Assembly: GCA_023091735.1 (NCBI GenBank)
Contig: JALKBU010000723.1
Span: 1-26,655 of the forward strand
DNA from: Trichomonas tenax
Lineage: Eukaryota > Parabasalia > Trichomonadida > Trichomonadidae
Direction: 5' to 3'
Length of the DNA stretch: 26,655 nt
Part shown: positions 8,758 to 18,975 of the stretch, piece after piece
How positions within the stretch are numbered: position 1 is the stretch's first letter
Layout of the letters: each line of letters starts with the position of its first letter
The notes under the pieces: generated by a model
The model's input: the letters and a program-made list of their open reading frames with translations, nothing else
Database searches by the model: none
Told to the model about the DNA's origin: nothing
Translations under genes and position numbers: made by a program

Positions 8758-9747
8758 ATGATTGCAAACGCAGTACAAGGAGGAGCGGCACCGCCACATT
8801 CAGCCCCGGTTGATGTCAATCCAACAGACACTGTTTCGTTCCTTGCGTTCAATGATGCGAAGAAACTCCTCGCAGCTTCATCCTGGGACGGAGGAGTTTA
8901 TATTTATCAAGTAGACATGAATCTTGGAGCCAAACACATCGATACACACAAGGAAAGTAACGTCGCGATACTTCGTGTCTGCTTCAATGATGTTGGGGAC
9001 ACAGTTTTTTACGCAACATCGAGCGGAGAAATCAAAATGTACACAATAGCGAATAAACAATCGGCCGCACTTGGTCACCACACTGAGAGAGTTGTAGGAA
9101 TCGGTTATAACTCAGCACAAAAAGTTGTTGTTTCTGCTGGTTGCGATAATCAGCTCCAAATATGGAATGTTGCAACAAAATCATCAAAGAAGGCCGTAAA
9201 ATTACCACAAAAGCCAACTTCTATGTGCATTGTCAACAACTTTGTCTTCATCACAACAGATAAACAGAAAATCATTAAGATAGACCTCGCTAAGCCAGAT
9301 GCAATAGATTACATAGAGTCAAGAGATAAGAGGCAGGGCACTTATACATGCATCAGTGGTTCTTTTGCTAACAACACAATTCAATTACTCGCTGGAACAA
9401 CTTATGGGTTTGCAGAAATGATTTCAGGATCAACATCAAAGGTCTTAGAATGCCACAGACGCCAACAGAATGCATACACTATCAATTCAACAGCAATAAC
9501 ACCTAAAGGATGCGGAATTTCAGCAGGTTCTGATGGAATACTTTCATTCTATATTTACGCAAGTGCAGTCAAAACAAATAAAGATATAGAAATCGGAGCA
9601 GATCTCCATTTAACATCTGTCTGTGCAATTACAGACGGTTACATCGCATATGCAACAGGCAACGATTGGTCAAGAGGAGGAGCTGATAAAACAGCACGTG
9701 AAACACAAATTGTTTTAAGAAAATTTAATATCAAAGATATTGTTTAA
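8758..9747 (+). CDS. RAE1/GLE2-like WD40-repeat protein (mRNA export)
   Basis: A 329-residue beta-propeller. It opens with PTDTVSFLAFNDAKKLLAAS-SWDGGVYIYQV, the first blade pattern of the RAE1/BUB3 family (P.D.[IV]S.L.F ... SWD..V..W). Later blades show HTERVVGIGYN and SAGCDNQLQIWNV. Near the C-terminus YATGNDWSRG matches the Y..SYDWS[KR]G signature of RAE1/Gle2 rather than BUB3. RAE1 binds the GLEBS motif of Nup98-type nucleoporins and works in mRNA export and spindle assembly at the nuclear pore. The ATG at 8758 has an initiator-like TCATAA 11 nt upstream. It is convergent with eL18, with 118 bp between the stop codons. BUB3 is the main alternative, but the DWS.G motif argues against it. 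Confidence 0.85.
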   Translation: MIANAVQGGAAPPHSAPVDVNPTDTVSFLAFNDAKKLLAASSWDGGVYIYQVDMNLGAKHIDTHKESNVAILRVCFNDVGDTVFYATSSGEIKMYTIANKQSAALGHHTERVVGIGYNSAQKVVVSAGCDNQLQIWNVATKSSKKAVKLPQKPTSMCIVNNFVFITTDKQKIIKIDLAKPDAIDYIESRDKRQGTYTCISGSFANNTIQLLAGTTYGFAEMISGSTSKVLECHRRQQNAYTINSTAITPKGCGISAGSDGILSFYIYASAVKTNKDIEIGADLHLTSVCAITDGYIAYATGNDWSRGGADKTARETQIVLRKFNIKDIV

Positions 9748-9865
9748 GCATAACATATATCTTAAACACTTATCAATTGTTTTCGAATTTGACATCTTAA
9801 GTGTCTATATAAATAAAATATTAGAGATTTTTTTCTTCTTTTAATAGACAAAAAGTTGGTAGGGT
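9748..9865. other. Short convergent intergenic spacer
   Basis: 118 bp between two converging stop codons, AT-rich, and expected to hold both polyadenylation sites. TAAATAAAATA near 9810 is a plausible cleavage-signal context; nothing else is visible. Confidence 0.4.
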
Positions 9866-10426
9866 TTAAGCGTGGTACCACCTTGATTTCCTGCGGCCAC
9901 GAGCCATCTCGAACTTACGGCCATGAGAAGCGATCTTTGGACGTGTCTTTGAGTTGTCATCACCTGGGGCAGCGCCGAAGTGCTTGTTGACGAGGCGGCG
10001 TGTGCGGTCACCCTCGAGGAGGAGGCACTTTTCACCTGTTGGGCGGAGCTGTGCGAGTTGGTCGAATGTGATGCATTCGCCACCAGCAGCAAGAATGCGG
10101 ACGCGGGCTGTCTCAGAGAACTTGAGAGCGCAGACCTTCATCTTTGGGATTTCAAGAAGGCGCTCATCGTTTGTGATCTTAGCGACGAGGACGGCGATTG
10201 TCTCGGCATCCTTCTCCTTGAGGGCTGTAGCGAGGCGTGAGAGAGAGAATGGACGGCGGTTGGTGCGTGAGATGCAGAGGCGGCGAGCGATCTTAGCGTT
10301 GAAATCATTGCCTGTGCGGCGTGCGAGGAAGGTGTAGAGGTTGTGGAGCATCTTCATCTGGACATCCTGTGTCTTTGGCTCCTGTCTCTGCTTGCGGAAT
10401 GTGCGGTGATCGAGGTCAACTCCCAT
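9866..10426 (-). CDS. RPL18: 60S ribosomal protein eL18
   Basis: A 186-residue protein, close to the usual 185-188 residues of eL18. It starts MGVDLDHR and continues with eL18 hallmarks: blocks around FLARRTGNDFN, ISRTNRRPFSLSRL, LAAGGECITFDQLA, and the C-terminal ARGRRKSRWYHA. It is a component of the large ribosomal subunit in the cytoplasm. The start is the ATG complementary to 10424-10426; the frame is open 13 codons further upstream but only from a non-ATG codon and without family similarity. Base composition is clearly more GC-rich than its surroundings, as expected for codon bias in a highly expressed gene. GGTCTTTTACTAGA directly before the ATG has no TCA initiator but contains a pyrimidine-rich CTTTT start region. 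Confidence 0.97.
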   Translation of the reverse strand: MGVDLDHRTFRKQRQEPKTQDVQMKMLHNLYTFLARRTGNDFNAKIARRLCISRTNRRPFSLSRLATALKEKDAETIAVLVAKITNDERLLEIPKMKVCALKFSETARVRILAAGGECITFDQLAQLRPTGEKCLLLEGDRTRRLVNKHFGAAPGDDNSKTRPKIASHGRKFEMARGRRKSRWYHA

Positions 10427-10953
10427 TCTAGTAAAAGACCAATCCACTTTACAAGAACCGCTCAAATTTTGGTCTAACCGAATTTTGCTTTCAATATTAT
10501 GTCAGAAACATGAATTTACATGTCATTTTGCTATTCTTAAATTTCTTTCTATAGTATATCCATCTATATAAAAATTTATATCTATTTTCAAAATATTAGT
10601 TCATAAATTCGATTTTTTGGTTCAAATTTCCATCAAAAAAGTTTTTTGTTTATATGTCAAATATTATTTTACTTGACAAAAAATATATAGTTTCTATTTT
10701 TGATCCTAAGAATGCAATTAATCCTTTGTAAATAGAAGCAATCAAAGTAGTATAGATAGATATTTTAAATCCTAAGTTCTGCCTCTTAAAATATATTAAA
10801 ATGAAAAATATATTTTGAAAAATCATTTTGTGTTTTATATCATTCCAAAACCAATTTATAAATAAACCATATCACAAAGATTTATGTGATATCATTAATG
10901 GATATAAATAACAATGATCACAAAATAATATAATATTTATAAAAAAACATATA
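10427..10953. promoter_or_regulatory. AT-rich spacer upstream of eL18, downstream of the TBC gene
   Basis: About 530 bp without genes. It contains TTTACATGTCA at 10515-10525, about 90 bp upstream of the eL18 ATG, and the related TTATATGTCAAATATT...ACTTGACAAA around 10650-10682. These resemble motifs before the RAE1-like and methyltransferase genes and in the MITE-like elements. The remainder is AT-rich 3' flank of the TBC gene. Confidence 0.45.
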
Positions 10954-12531
10954 TTAGTGTATTTTCATAAACTTAAGGGAAGATATCGATTCCTTCAACT
11001 GCACGTTCTTTGGAAGAGATTCAACAGCGTGTTGAACCTTAAATCCAATTTGCTCTCTAAGGACGTTTGACAACTCGATTAACTTCTCCGCGTCGAGCAT
11101 TTTCGATGCTCTATCTGCGGCATCCATAACTTCGCCCATGCTTCCATCAGTTTCCAGCAGCATCTTCGGGAATATCTCCATAATTATGGCTGTGAGGAAG
11201 AATCTTGGACAGATATATGGTTTCTCTTGGCACAAGAAACATTCCCAGATTCTCAAGATTGTGTCGAAATCAAACTCTCTCTTGAAGAGCAAAAGAATAT
11301 GCCTGAACACGAATGTCAAGGATTCCAATTCCTTGCTGTGCATCCATGCTGTCAGAGGTTTATGGAAATACTCAATTATCGCGAAAACTTTTTCTAAAAT
11401 TATTTCTTGATTTTTCGCTAAATCGCTGAAAACTCTGTCTTGTTGCATCAAATCCATGAAATGAGCATACATATAAAACACAATAGCCTCTGCCTCCTCT
11501 CTCTTTCGCTTTGTTCCATCAGACATAATTGCAATATCGTTATTTTGCCATTCTTTAACAGACATAACAATAAGAGGTGATAAAAGATCACCCATTCCTT
11601 GAACATATTCTGTATCTTTGTTATATATTGCGTATGCTGTTAAAATATTTGAAACCATTTTCAAATATGGAGAATCTTGATTCTTGAACTGCGGAAGAGT
11701 TCTATCTGTTCTATTTACATCGTGAGCAATTGTCCTTGTAACGTTAATAAGCGGTAAAACGTTTTCATGTTGATATTTTAAGATTGACTGGTATTGGAAT
11801 TGTAATTTCTTGTATTCTTCGATTTGATTTTGTATAATTTGCCCTTTTTCGTCTGTTGTCATGCGTGGTTTGAATATAAAAAGAAGATATGGCCAAATTT
11901 TGTATCGAGATTCCATAGAGAATGTACTTTTCTCAACTCTGTGCATCAATTGATCGATATTGAGCGATAAAGAACCGTCATATTTAAACATATTTGAAAC
12001 AGATTCATCACTCAATGAATTTGGTTTTGAATTTGTTAATTCGAATCGTCTCATGATCTCTTGATGAGCTGTATAAGAAACGGCTGAGAGAGCACTGATG
12101 GAATCTTTGATATGGAATGGCTTAGTATAAACACAACGAGAAATAAAAATATTTGAAGAAGTTTTCGATTGAACAAAGAAGCGTTTGAATGTCAAAAACT
12201 CAATCAAATGAGTAATTGATGTAAAGTGGGTATTCTTGAATCTAAAAACCGGAATTTTGATGGAATTTCTAAGAATAAATTGAAGAGAAACGACAGAAAT
12301 TGACTCTGCGATATTGTGGATCTCAGAAATTTCGCAGAGGCGAACAACAATGCTGAATTTTTTCGTGTCAAACGTGTTTCCGATGTATTGAAGAGGAGTT
12401 AAAGGTTTCCACTCGAATCGAAAGTCGTTATTCTCTGTAACTAAAGAGAAAAGCCCAGCGTTCTCGTGTCCTGGATGGATCTCGAAGGAGACGCTCGAGA
12501 ACTGGAGAATGACGATTTTTTGCGACTTCAT
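10954..12531 (-). CDS. TBC-domain Rab GTPase-activating protein
   Basis: A 525-residue protein. Residues 1 to about 190 form a diverged N-terminal region, possibly membrane- or Rab-binding. A TBC domain spans about 195-450: YKIWPYLLFIF (210-220), IAHDVNRT (about 268-275) with the arginine finger in the IxxDxxRT motif, and YVQGM (299-303) with the glutamine finger. SLTFVFRHILLLFKREF and TILRIWECFL follow, and both are typical of the C-terminal half of TBC domains. Both catalytic fingers are intact, so GAP activity on a Rab is expected, with a role in vesicle traffic. The arrangement resembles the GYP7/TBC1D15 group, but the specific Rab cannot be told. The ATG at 12529-12531 is the first in frame. 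Confidence 0.92.
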   Translation of the reverse strand: MKSQKIVILQFSSVSFEIHPGHENAGLFSLVTENNDFRFEWKPLTPLQYIGNTFDTKKFSIVVRLCEISEIHNIAESISVVSLQFILRNSIKIPVFRFKNTHFTSITHLIEFLTFKRFFVQSKTSSNIFISRCVYTKPFHIKDSISALSAVSYTAHQEIMRRFELTNSKPNSLSDESVSNMFKYDGSLSLNIDQLMHRVEKSTFSMESRYKIWPYLLFIFKPRMTTDEKGQIIQNQIEEYKKLQFQYQSILKYQHENVLPLINVTRTIAHDVNRTDRTLPQFKNQDSPYLKMVSNILTAYAIYNKDTEYVQGMGDLLSPLIVMSVKEWQNNDIAIMSDGTKRKREEAEAIVFYMYAHFMDLMQQDRVFSDLAKNQEIILEKVFAIIEYFHKPLTAWMHSKELESLTFVFRHILLLFKREFDFDTILRIWECFLCQEKPYICPRFFLTAIIMEIFPKMLLETDGSMGEVMDAADRASKMLDAEKLIELSNVLREQIGFKVQHAVESLPKNVQLKESISSLKFMKIH

Positions 12532-12798
12532 TTTTTATTTACACAGATTTGCCATAATTTGAACATTCAATTTAATATCTTGTGTTTAATTTGAGAAAAA
12601 TCTATTTCATTAATAAAGAACTTGAAGAATCTGTGCTTGCCCTTTTTTGACTAACCTGCAAAGGATGCTTCAATAAGTGCAAGCAGTAATATCTAAATAA
12701 TCCAAAATTAAGGCTATTTTTCAGATTTTAGTACAAACTGTGGCAAAACTATTGATATAAATGAATAAAATAGCAGAATTTAAATTATGTGTACACGT
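12532..12798. other. Intergenic spacer
   Basis: AT-rich, no gene. A weak hairpin lies around 12625-12690 (TTGAAGAATCTGTGCTTGC against GGATGCTTCAA / GTGCAAGCAG). No convincing initiator is visible for the TBC gene. Confidence 0.35.
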
Positions 12799-13848
12799 TT
12801 AAATTGATTTGGAAAAGAAAAATGTAATAACGAGAAGATGAATACATTCAAATTTAGAGCGAATCAGAATTGCTGTTTGAATGATTTCTTTTATGCTGTC
12901 ACGGAATTCTAATTGATAAACTGCATGGCATTTGAATGTTGATAAATGTGATAAAGAAAGGAGTTCTCTTGTTGTGATGATGTTTGTTGTTGATGGTGTT
13001 TTAGTACCTGAAACTGTGAATTCATCAATTTTGCAGTGGAGAATGGTAATACTACCTGATCCTATTGAGAATACTTTTCCGCTTCCATATGGTCCAAGAA
13101 TGCTGCAATTTTCGATGATTAGAGATGAATAAACACGAATACATCCATTATTGCTTGTTTTCTGTGAATTGTTGACTATGTTGCAAAAATAATAATGAAT
13201 ATTGTCATTTGCATCTGAATACAGCTCAAAACAATTGGCATAATTTGCAATGTTGTTTTCAAATGTTGAGAAATTGACAGCACAATCTCTTGATGTTACT
13301 TTCATAAGGAATCCACTGCCAAAATTGGCTGTATTCCGTGAAACATTTGATGAATGAATGCCACAATTACCATATCTAAAATACATCACATAACTTTGCA
13401 AATCTTGTACACATTCTGAAATTGAGCATTCAATAACAAAACTTTGATTTTCGCTGTTTTTTGCCATTTCTGTATATGAATAAAATCCAGGATTAGATGT
13501 AGAAATAGAATTTATAGTGCAAAATCGACGCTGGATGATGTGGTTGTTGCTTGCGAAATAAATTGAGCCGCCTGTGTCGTTTCGACTGCAATGTTCGAAA
13601 AAACATGATGAGTGAAGAAATGTGATAGAATTGGAAGCAATGATAACACATCCGGACGATAAATGTGAAAATTGACCTGCATAAATATAGATTTCATCAA
13701 GATCAATTGCGATCGAACAATTGTTGCAAAAGTTGTATGGGTGGCCATCATAACAGCCGCCGAAGTACAAAGACCAAACATCTGATGGAGCTGTGTCGAA
13801 ATGAATTTGAAAACATGAAGAAGAAAAACATTGTTCATAACCGCATTT
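12799..13848 (-). CDS. Right-handed beta-helix (Pmp-like) protein, 5' end without ATG
   Basis: The frame is open between a TAA at 13849-13851 and the stop at 12799-12801, about 349 codons, with no ATG in the first 100 codons. The sequence is of the trichomonad parallel beta-helix kind: short repeating strands with asparagine/cysteine ladders such as GSIYFASNN, FVIECSISECVQ, NCGIHSSNVSRNTANFGSG, VNFSTFENNIANYANCFEL and LIIENCSILGPYGSG. Cys-rich turns near the start (CFSSSCF, GGCYDG, CNNCS) suggest an extracellular fold. Such proteins are abundant, expanded surface or secreted-type families in trichomonads. No signal peptide can be read because the 5' end is missing, perhaps truncated, frameshifted or behind an unrecognised intron. 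An ATG at 13838 is in another frame. It may be a pseudogene. Confidence 0.65.
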   Translation of the reverse strand, partial: KCGYEQCFSSSCFQIHFDTAPSDVWSLYFGGCYDGHPYNFCNNCSIAIDLDEIYIYAGQFSHLSSGCVIIASNSITFLHSSCFFEHCSRNDTGGSIYFASNNHIIQRRFCTINSISTSNPGFYSYTEMAKNSENQSFVIECSISECVQDLQSYVMYFRYGNCGIHSSNVSRNTANFGSGFLMKVTSRDCAVNFSTFENNIANYANCFELYSDANDNIHYYFCNIVNNSQKTSNNGCIRVYSSLIIENCSILGPYGSGKVFSIGSGSITILHCKIDEFTVSGTKTPSTTNIITTRELLSLSHLSTFKCHAVYQLEFRDSIKEIIQTAILIRSKFECIHLLVITFFFSKSI

Positions 13849-13851
13849 TTA

Positions 13852-14664
13852 TGATGTAAACTTACGATAAGGTTATGATTTTTAACCTTAAAATAGATTA
13901 ACGGAGCATATATTTCATTTTTGTATTATTAATCATGTCTGTATTCTTTTCTTTTATGCAAGAATTAGATTCTTTTTGGTTGCAAAAGAATATACTATCG
14001 AATGTTTAAAATGATGTCAACTAACAAGAAGAAAAAAGAATCAAAGTAAAAGAAAAAAGCAGGGGAAAAGGATAACAGTAAAATTTTGTTAGATTTGTTT
14101 ATTTAATAACTGATGACATGAGACAGGAAACTTTTAAACATCTGAATCACTTCGAAAATGAGTTACTTTTCGAGCACACATGTCTGATTTAATGATGATA
14201 CCTGTCTTATTAATTTTCATAATATATCGTTATATCATCACAATGTAGCCAAGAATTATGTAATAATGAATAAAAGAATGAAAAAAAATCGCTGTCTCTC
14301 GCAGGCGCGATGAAATTCACATCAAATGTTATTCATTTCTCATACCAAACTATATTGTTGGTCCATATAAATGTTATTCATTTCTCATTGTTTCAACACA
14401 TTAACAATGTGAATATATTTTTTTGAATTTTTGTGAAGATTGGGTCATTTTTAATCGGTTTTTAAAATCTCTGATCAAAAATACAAGAAAATCTAATGAA
14501 TTCTGTGTAAGGATTTAAAACCGCTTTATGCAGGACTTTTCACTAAGCTGGTCGATGTTTATTGTCTCATACATGAAGTTTGTCTCAGGAATTTTGCTTC
14601 GAATGAAAAATTATTATACTAATTCATTGATTATTCATTAAACACAACATCGCAGTGAATAATA
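13852..14664. other. Intergenic region between two beta-helix copies
   Basis: About 810 bp without a credible ORF. AATGTTATTCATTTCTCAT occurs twice (around 14326 and 14370), which is a short direct repeat. GCGATGAAATTC around 14310 is a small GC-richer patch. No TIRs or TSD are seen. Confidence 0.4.
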
Positions 14665-15185
14665 TTAGTTCAATATTATTAGAAATTTAACAGCAAAATT
14701 TAAAACCAGTGTACACGTTACAAATGATTCGAAAAAGAAAAATGTAATAACGAGAAGATGAATACATTCAAATTTAGAGCGAATCAGAATTGCTGTTTGA
14801 ATGATTTCTTTTATGCTGTCACGGAATTCTAATTGATAAACTGCATGGCATTTGAATATTGATAAATGTGATAAAGAAAGGAGTTCTCTTGTTGTGATGA
14901 TGTTTGTTGTTGATGGTGTTTTAGTACCTGAAACTGTGAATTCATCAATTTTGCAGTTACACATGGTTAAACATCCTTTCCCTATTGAGCATGCACTTCC
15001 ATTTCCATATGGTCCAAATATGGTGCAATTTTTGATAAATAAGTTTTATGATTTGCGAGTATAAAAATAATATATGGCATGTGATTGCACAAAAATTCAT
15101 TTGTACACTTATAGAATATTAGTTTTGAATATATAGCGTGTCCGGAGGTGCGTGTTATCTCGAGGCAGGAATAAGATATAAACAT
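14665..15185 (-). pseudogene. Degraded second copy of the beta-helix gene 3' end
   Basis: Positions 14733-14957 match 12813-13037 at a constant 1920-bp offset with a single mismatch, and so encode the same last 75 or so residues (KIDEFTVSGTKTPST...). Upstream of 14957 similarity drops abruptly but stays in frame: NCTIFGPYGNGSACSIGKG against NCSILGPYGSGKVFSIGSG in the other copy. A TAA at 15046-15048 then interrupts the frame. Further upstream a shifted frame reads CLEITRTSGHAIYS, which again looks like beta-helix sequence. I therefore read it as a truncated pseudogene with a stop and a probable frameshift. The ATG at 14964 inside the frame is unlikely to be a true start. Confidence 0.75.
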
Positions 15186-15260
15186 GAAGTTTTACAGTTC
15201 GCAACAATTTCAAAAATTATTGATGGTTAAATTTATAATTGTCAATCATAATACAAAAAG

Positions 15261-15923
15261 ATGAAAAGTCTTTGGATCGAGGATGCTCCCAGTGAGTTCC
15301 ATGATTTCGTTACTGTTACCAAAAAGTTGTGGAATGCAAATTTAAGCAATGCTAGAGATGCTATCAAGTAATTTAGTAAGAATTTTAGAAGTGATTTTTA
15401 TTTTCATATTGACACATTCAATTACATTGCTAATAAAAGATTTAGAGAACTCAATATAAAGCCACTCAGTGAATATGCTCAAAGAGATCAATTTCTGATT
15501 GCAATTATGGAAGATAAAGTTGACAAAGTAAAATCATTGGTCAAAAGCGAAAAGGTTGATATAAACGACCCCTACAAGATAGATGAAAACGGCAAATTAT
15601 GCAGAATGCCACCACTTGAGATCTTGTTAAAATTTGGATCTGAAAAATGTTTCACATATTTCGAAGAACTTGGTGCTAAGCAATTAAAAAATTGTTGTGA
15701 ACAGTTTGCTGTCGAAGGAGGAAACCCAAATATTATACTTTCATTATATAACAAAGGATATAATTATAATTTTGAATGTTTCCTCTCCAGCGCAATAATC
15801 TATCATCACAATGATGTTGCTCAATGGATAATAGATAATTATCCAAATTGTTGATTTCATACGTTCAAATGGTGCATATTCAATTTTTCTATCTGGTGCT
15901 TAAGGGTGTGCTTTAAACGATAA
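15261..15923 (+). pseudogene. DUF3447/ankyrin-family protein, broken by stop codons
   Basis: From ATG 15261 the frame reads MKSLWIEDAPSEF... and is stopped by TAA at 15369-15371. The same frame continues (FYFHIDTFNYIANKRFREL, then DQFLIAIMEDKVDKVKSLV) to TGA at 15852-15854. The part 15507-15851 shows DUF3447 features seen in hundreds of trichomonad ankyrin proteins: PLEILLKFGSEKCFTYFEELGA, GGNPNIILSLYNKGYN, ECFLSSAIIYHHNDVAQWIIDNY. After the TGA another 22 codons stay open (HTFKWCIFNFSIWC) to 15921-15923, so the TGA may also be a nonsense mutation. The C-terminal ankyrin repeats expected of the family are missing. These proteins typically run to several hundred residues. The function is unknown; ankyrin repeats mediate protein binding. 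Confidence 0.8.
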
Positions 15924-18770
15924 GTAAACATCAGAAAATCTTTTGACGCTTACAACGAGAGACCTTCTTTTTGCAAAAATTTTAGGAAATTTGGATTCTT
16001 CATAAGATATAATAGCTATTAAAGGGATAACCAATTTTTCGAAAAGGGTAAATTTTGTCAAATCACCACTTCACTTTTGAGCCAAAAAGTAACATTTTAA
16101 ATGTTTAAAGATATATCTTTTTTTTTAAGGTAAATCATAATGATTCAGTCGTTGTATGTATAATCTAGGGATGCAAATTTGGAAATAATCCTGAATTTTT
16201 TTCCAGATTTCATTTTTAAAAACTTCTTGGGCGAATATAATTTTGACACTTTGTTTGTAAAATCCTATTATTTGTCACAAAAACATAGGATTTTTCAATT
16301 TTATTATAGCCACTCAGTTTCTTAATGGAAGCTGGTTTTAATGCACTCATATTTATGTTTTTGTCAACTAGTGCTTTACATCTGACAGGAAATATATTCT
16401 GGATTTAAAAAGCTGGAAGCACCCTCAAATAACTTCACTTTTCTTTCAATTAACCAAGGTCCTTGGAAGTCGGGAAGATATTTTTAAAACTTCAAAATAA
16501 TAACCTGCACATGATTCTAGACAACATATGCATAACTTCATGAAGTTCCATAAAAATTATTTTGTTGTAGAAAATCAAAATTATGTTTAAATGATTATAG
16601 AATTAATATCAAGTAAATTGTGTTTAAAAATTTTGAATCCAGAAGTAGTTTCTGGAAATAAATATGCATTGAAAAATAAAATCTTCATTAAAAGTGACAA
16701 TTGATATAATGCAGAATAATATATCAAGGGAATTTTTCGAAATTTTGTTTGCACACATTTTGCCATGTAATAATTATTATCATTTTAAGTTATTTATTTA
16801 ATTGCAAATAATATAAATTACATGGTATAATTTGATAAATCATTTTTCATTGACAAAGGTAAATTGTTCGATTGCGTTTTCATTTATAGTTCGTACAAAA
16901 TTTCGTCCGAGATGTCTCAATTTTTTGAGAACTTTTAACGTACAAACATTTTTCGAAAAAAAAACAAAACATGAATTAAATCATGTTTACAGTATTTAGT
17001 TCAAAACCTTTCAAAGTGTTAAATTTTTGCTAATTTTTATTATATAGAATGGATTTCAATATATAGATGATATTTTTACTTCAAATTTCTAAAACCCGCA
17101 AATTGTGTCGGAAATTTGAAAAGTGTAATGAAATGAGAATATAATATGATAAACATAAAACACATTGACTAAAGAAAGATATTTGACCTAAAAATGCAAA
17201 ATTTACATTAACCAAATAAAATGTTGATTTATTGAAGGTAAATTGTTTGAGATTCTTATATATTATGACAACAAATCTTTTCTTCTATGCCCAGCAGTAA
17301 TATTGCTGGTATAAAATCATATTTTCACAATCCAAAAAATAAATTCTCATTCTTTTAAATAATTGTGCGCTTTTCAACTTGCACATCTATAGGAAAGTCA
17401 GATTGAAAAGAGCAAAACCAGATTTGATGACTTTTTCACAAAACAAGTTTTCATTTTTTGATGAAATTATGAAATAACATGATTTTCAACTGTTGTTTTA
17501 TATATATTTCAAAACCACAAAATTAAAATTGAGTTATGGTGAGTTTCATCTTAACAAAATTTCAAAATTTCGTGTTTGACTAATTTTGAGCAGAGAATCA
17601 GATTTTTTAATTATTGGAGATCATGAACAACAAAAATCAGGTCATTTTAGAATAATGTACGTTAAATATCTGAAATTTCACATCAAAAATAATCTCGTTG
17701 AAAGCCGCGATTTTTTCTAGAACTAATACTTCTAGGCAAGAAGGCGAACTATTCGTAGCGGATATCGGAATTATTTTCTGTGCTGCGTCTGTTTCAATTG
17801 TCAAGCACATAGTATACCCTCTACGTCACTTAGATAATTTTAATATTACTTTCAAAATATGTGTTTTTAGCAAATTATATTGTTGAACAATTTTTTATGT
17901 CATTGGTCGATATATTTATGTACTGTTTAATAGCAATTATAGATGTAAATCGAATGAAATATTTACACTGGAAAAAAGCACCTCTCACAATTTTCAAAAT
18001 TGCAATATTTGAAATTAAAGTACCATTATTGGAGAAAACTGTTTAAAGGTTTTTCTCTGTGGATGACATTTATTAATTATGTCGCATGAATGCTTAATAA
18101 TTTCGTATATATTTGGCACAAGAAAAATATTGTTGAATTTAGAACGGAATTAAGAGACTTGATAAGATTGCATCACACAAATAATGCAACAATACGTTGA
18201 TATTTGATATTTAAGTTCATAATTATATACATTGAATTCGATTTCTAAATACAATATAGACGCACCTTTTATTTATTGCAATATTTCATACCAAGAAATA
18301 ATATACTTTGCAATTGCAATTTAGGAATTATGATAAAACAATGAATAATGAATAAAAATTAAAAACGAATTAGAAAATAAAAAAATTTTAAGATGTCAAT
18401 ACAGAGAAGTGTATCAACTTTGGGTATAGATATCCGACCACGCAGTTTTTGTTGCCCTGGGATGCGCATTTTGACATGTAATTTAGCTATATATGATATG
18501 AAGAAAGTTTGATCACAATTTGAATATTTGTATCAATTTTCAAAAGTTGTCTGTGAAGTTAGGAGATGATGTGTATTTAAAACATGCATGTTTTAGGTTA
18601 TATTTATTATATTAAATTTTCTTACAAAGAGATTTTGAAAATGATATTTGAAATAAAAATATTGAATAAAAATGAATTATAACCAAATATATGTCATTTT
18701 CATTAACCAAGGTTATTATTTATGTGATTTTAATATGATATTAATTTTCTGCAATTACTTTAAAAAAAAT
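15924..18770. other. Long gene-free AT-rich region
   Basis: About 2.8 kb in which only short non-ATG or low-complexity ORFs occur on either strand. No recognisable domain, RNA gene or terminal inverted repeats are seen. Homopolymeric A and T runs are frequent. TTGACATGTAAT at 18471-18482 is a near copy of the 11-mer motif found elsewhere. Confidence 0.5.
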
Positions 18771-18772
18771 AA

Positions 18773-18854
18773 AGTTTGTAGGCATCCTTTGCACCATAAC
18801 ACACCTGAAATGCTAACATCAGGTCTGGTTTGGTGCAAAGAATGCCTATAAACT
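18773..18854. repeat. Pre-miRNA-like imperfect hairpin
   Basis: Two 36-nt arms (18773-18808 and 18819-18854) are complementary at about 31 positions around a 10-nt loop (AATGCTAACA). Mismatches are scattered, one of them a G-U wobble in RNA. It is GC-richer than its surroundings. It could be a hairpin RNA or a remnant of a snap-back element. The strand is undetermined. Confidence 0.6.
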
Positions 18855-18923
18855 CTTCCAGGACGAAATCAGCTAAATTACTGAAATTCCGATTTCATTC
18901 TGGAGTAGCAAAAACTAGCTGCC

Positions 18924-18975
18924 ACTGTCTCAAAGACACCATGGGGATACATCCTCATGCTGTCTTTAAGATAGT
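18924..18975. repeat. Second hairpin adjacent to the first
   Basis: Arms 18924-18948 and 18951-18975 (ACTGTCTCAAAGACACCATG... against its inverse) match at about 21 of 25 positions with almost no loop. It lies 69 bp after the hairpin at 18773-18854. Its flank at 19050-19060 carries TGACATGTAAA. Confidence 0.55.

Noticed and set aside
9841..10337. Overlapping ORFs opposite or within the eL18 gene
   Set aside because: GC-rich codon bias of eL18 opens its other frames; none resembles a protein family, whereas the eL18 frame is unambiguous.
14320..14395. Short direct repeat AATGTTATTCATTTCTCAT taken for a target-site duplication or repeat array
   Set aside because: Only two copies about 44 bp apart, with no element between them; too little to call a CRISPR or a transposon.
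17698..18046. Two adjoining ORFs of about 60 codons
   Set aside because: Non-ATG or marginal starts, no shared frame, no recognisable sequence; expected by chance in AT-rich DNA.
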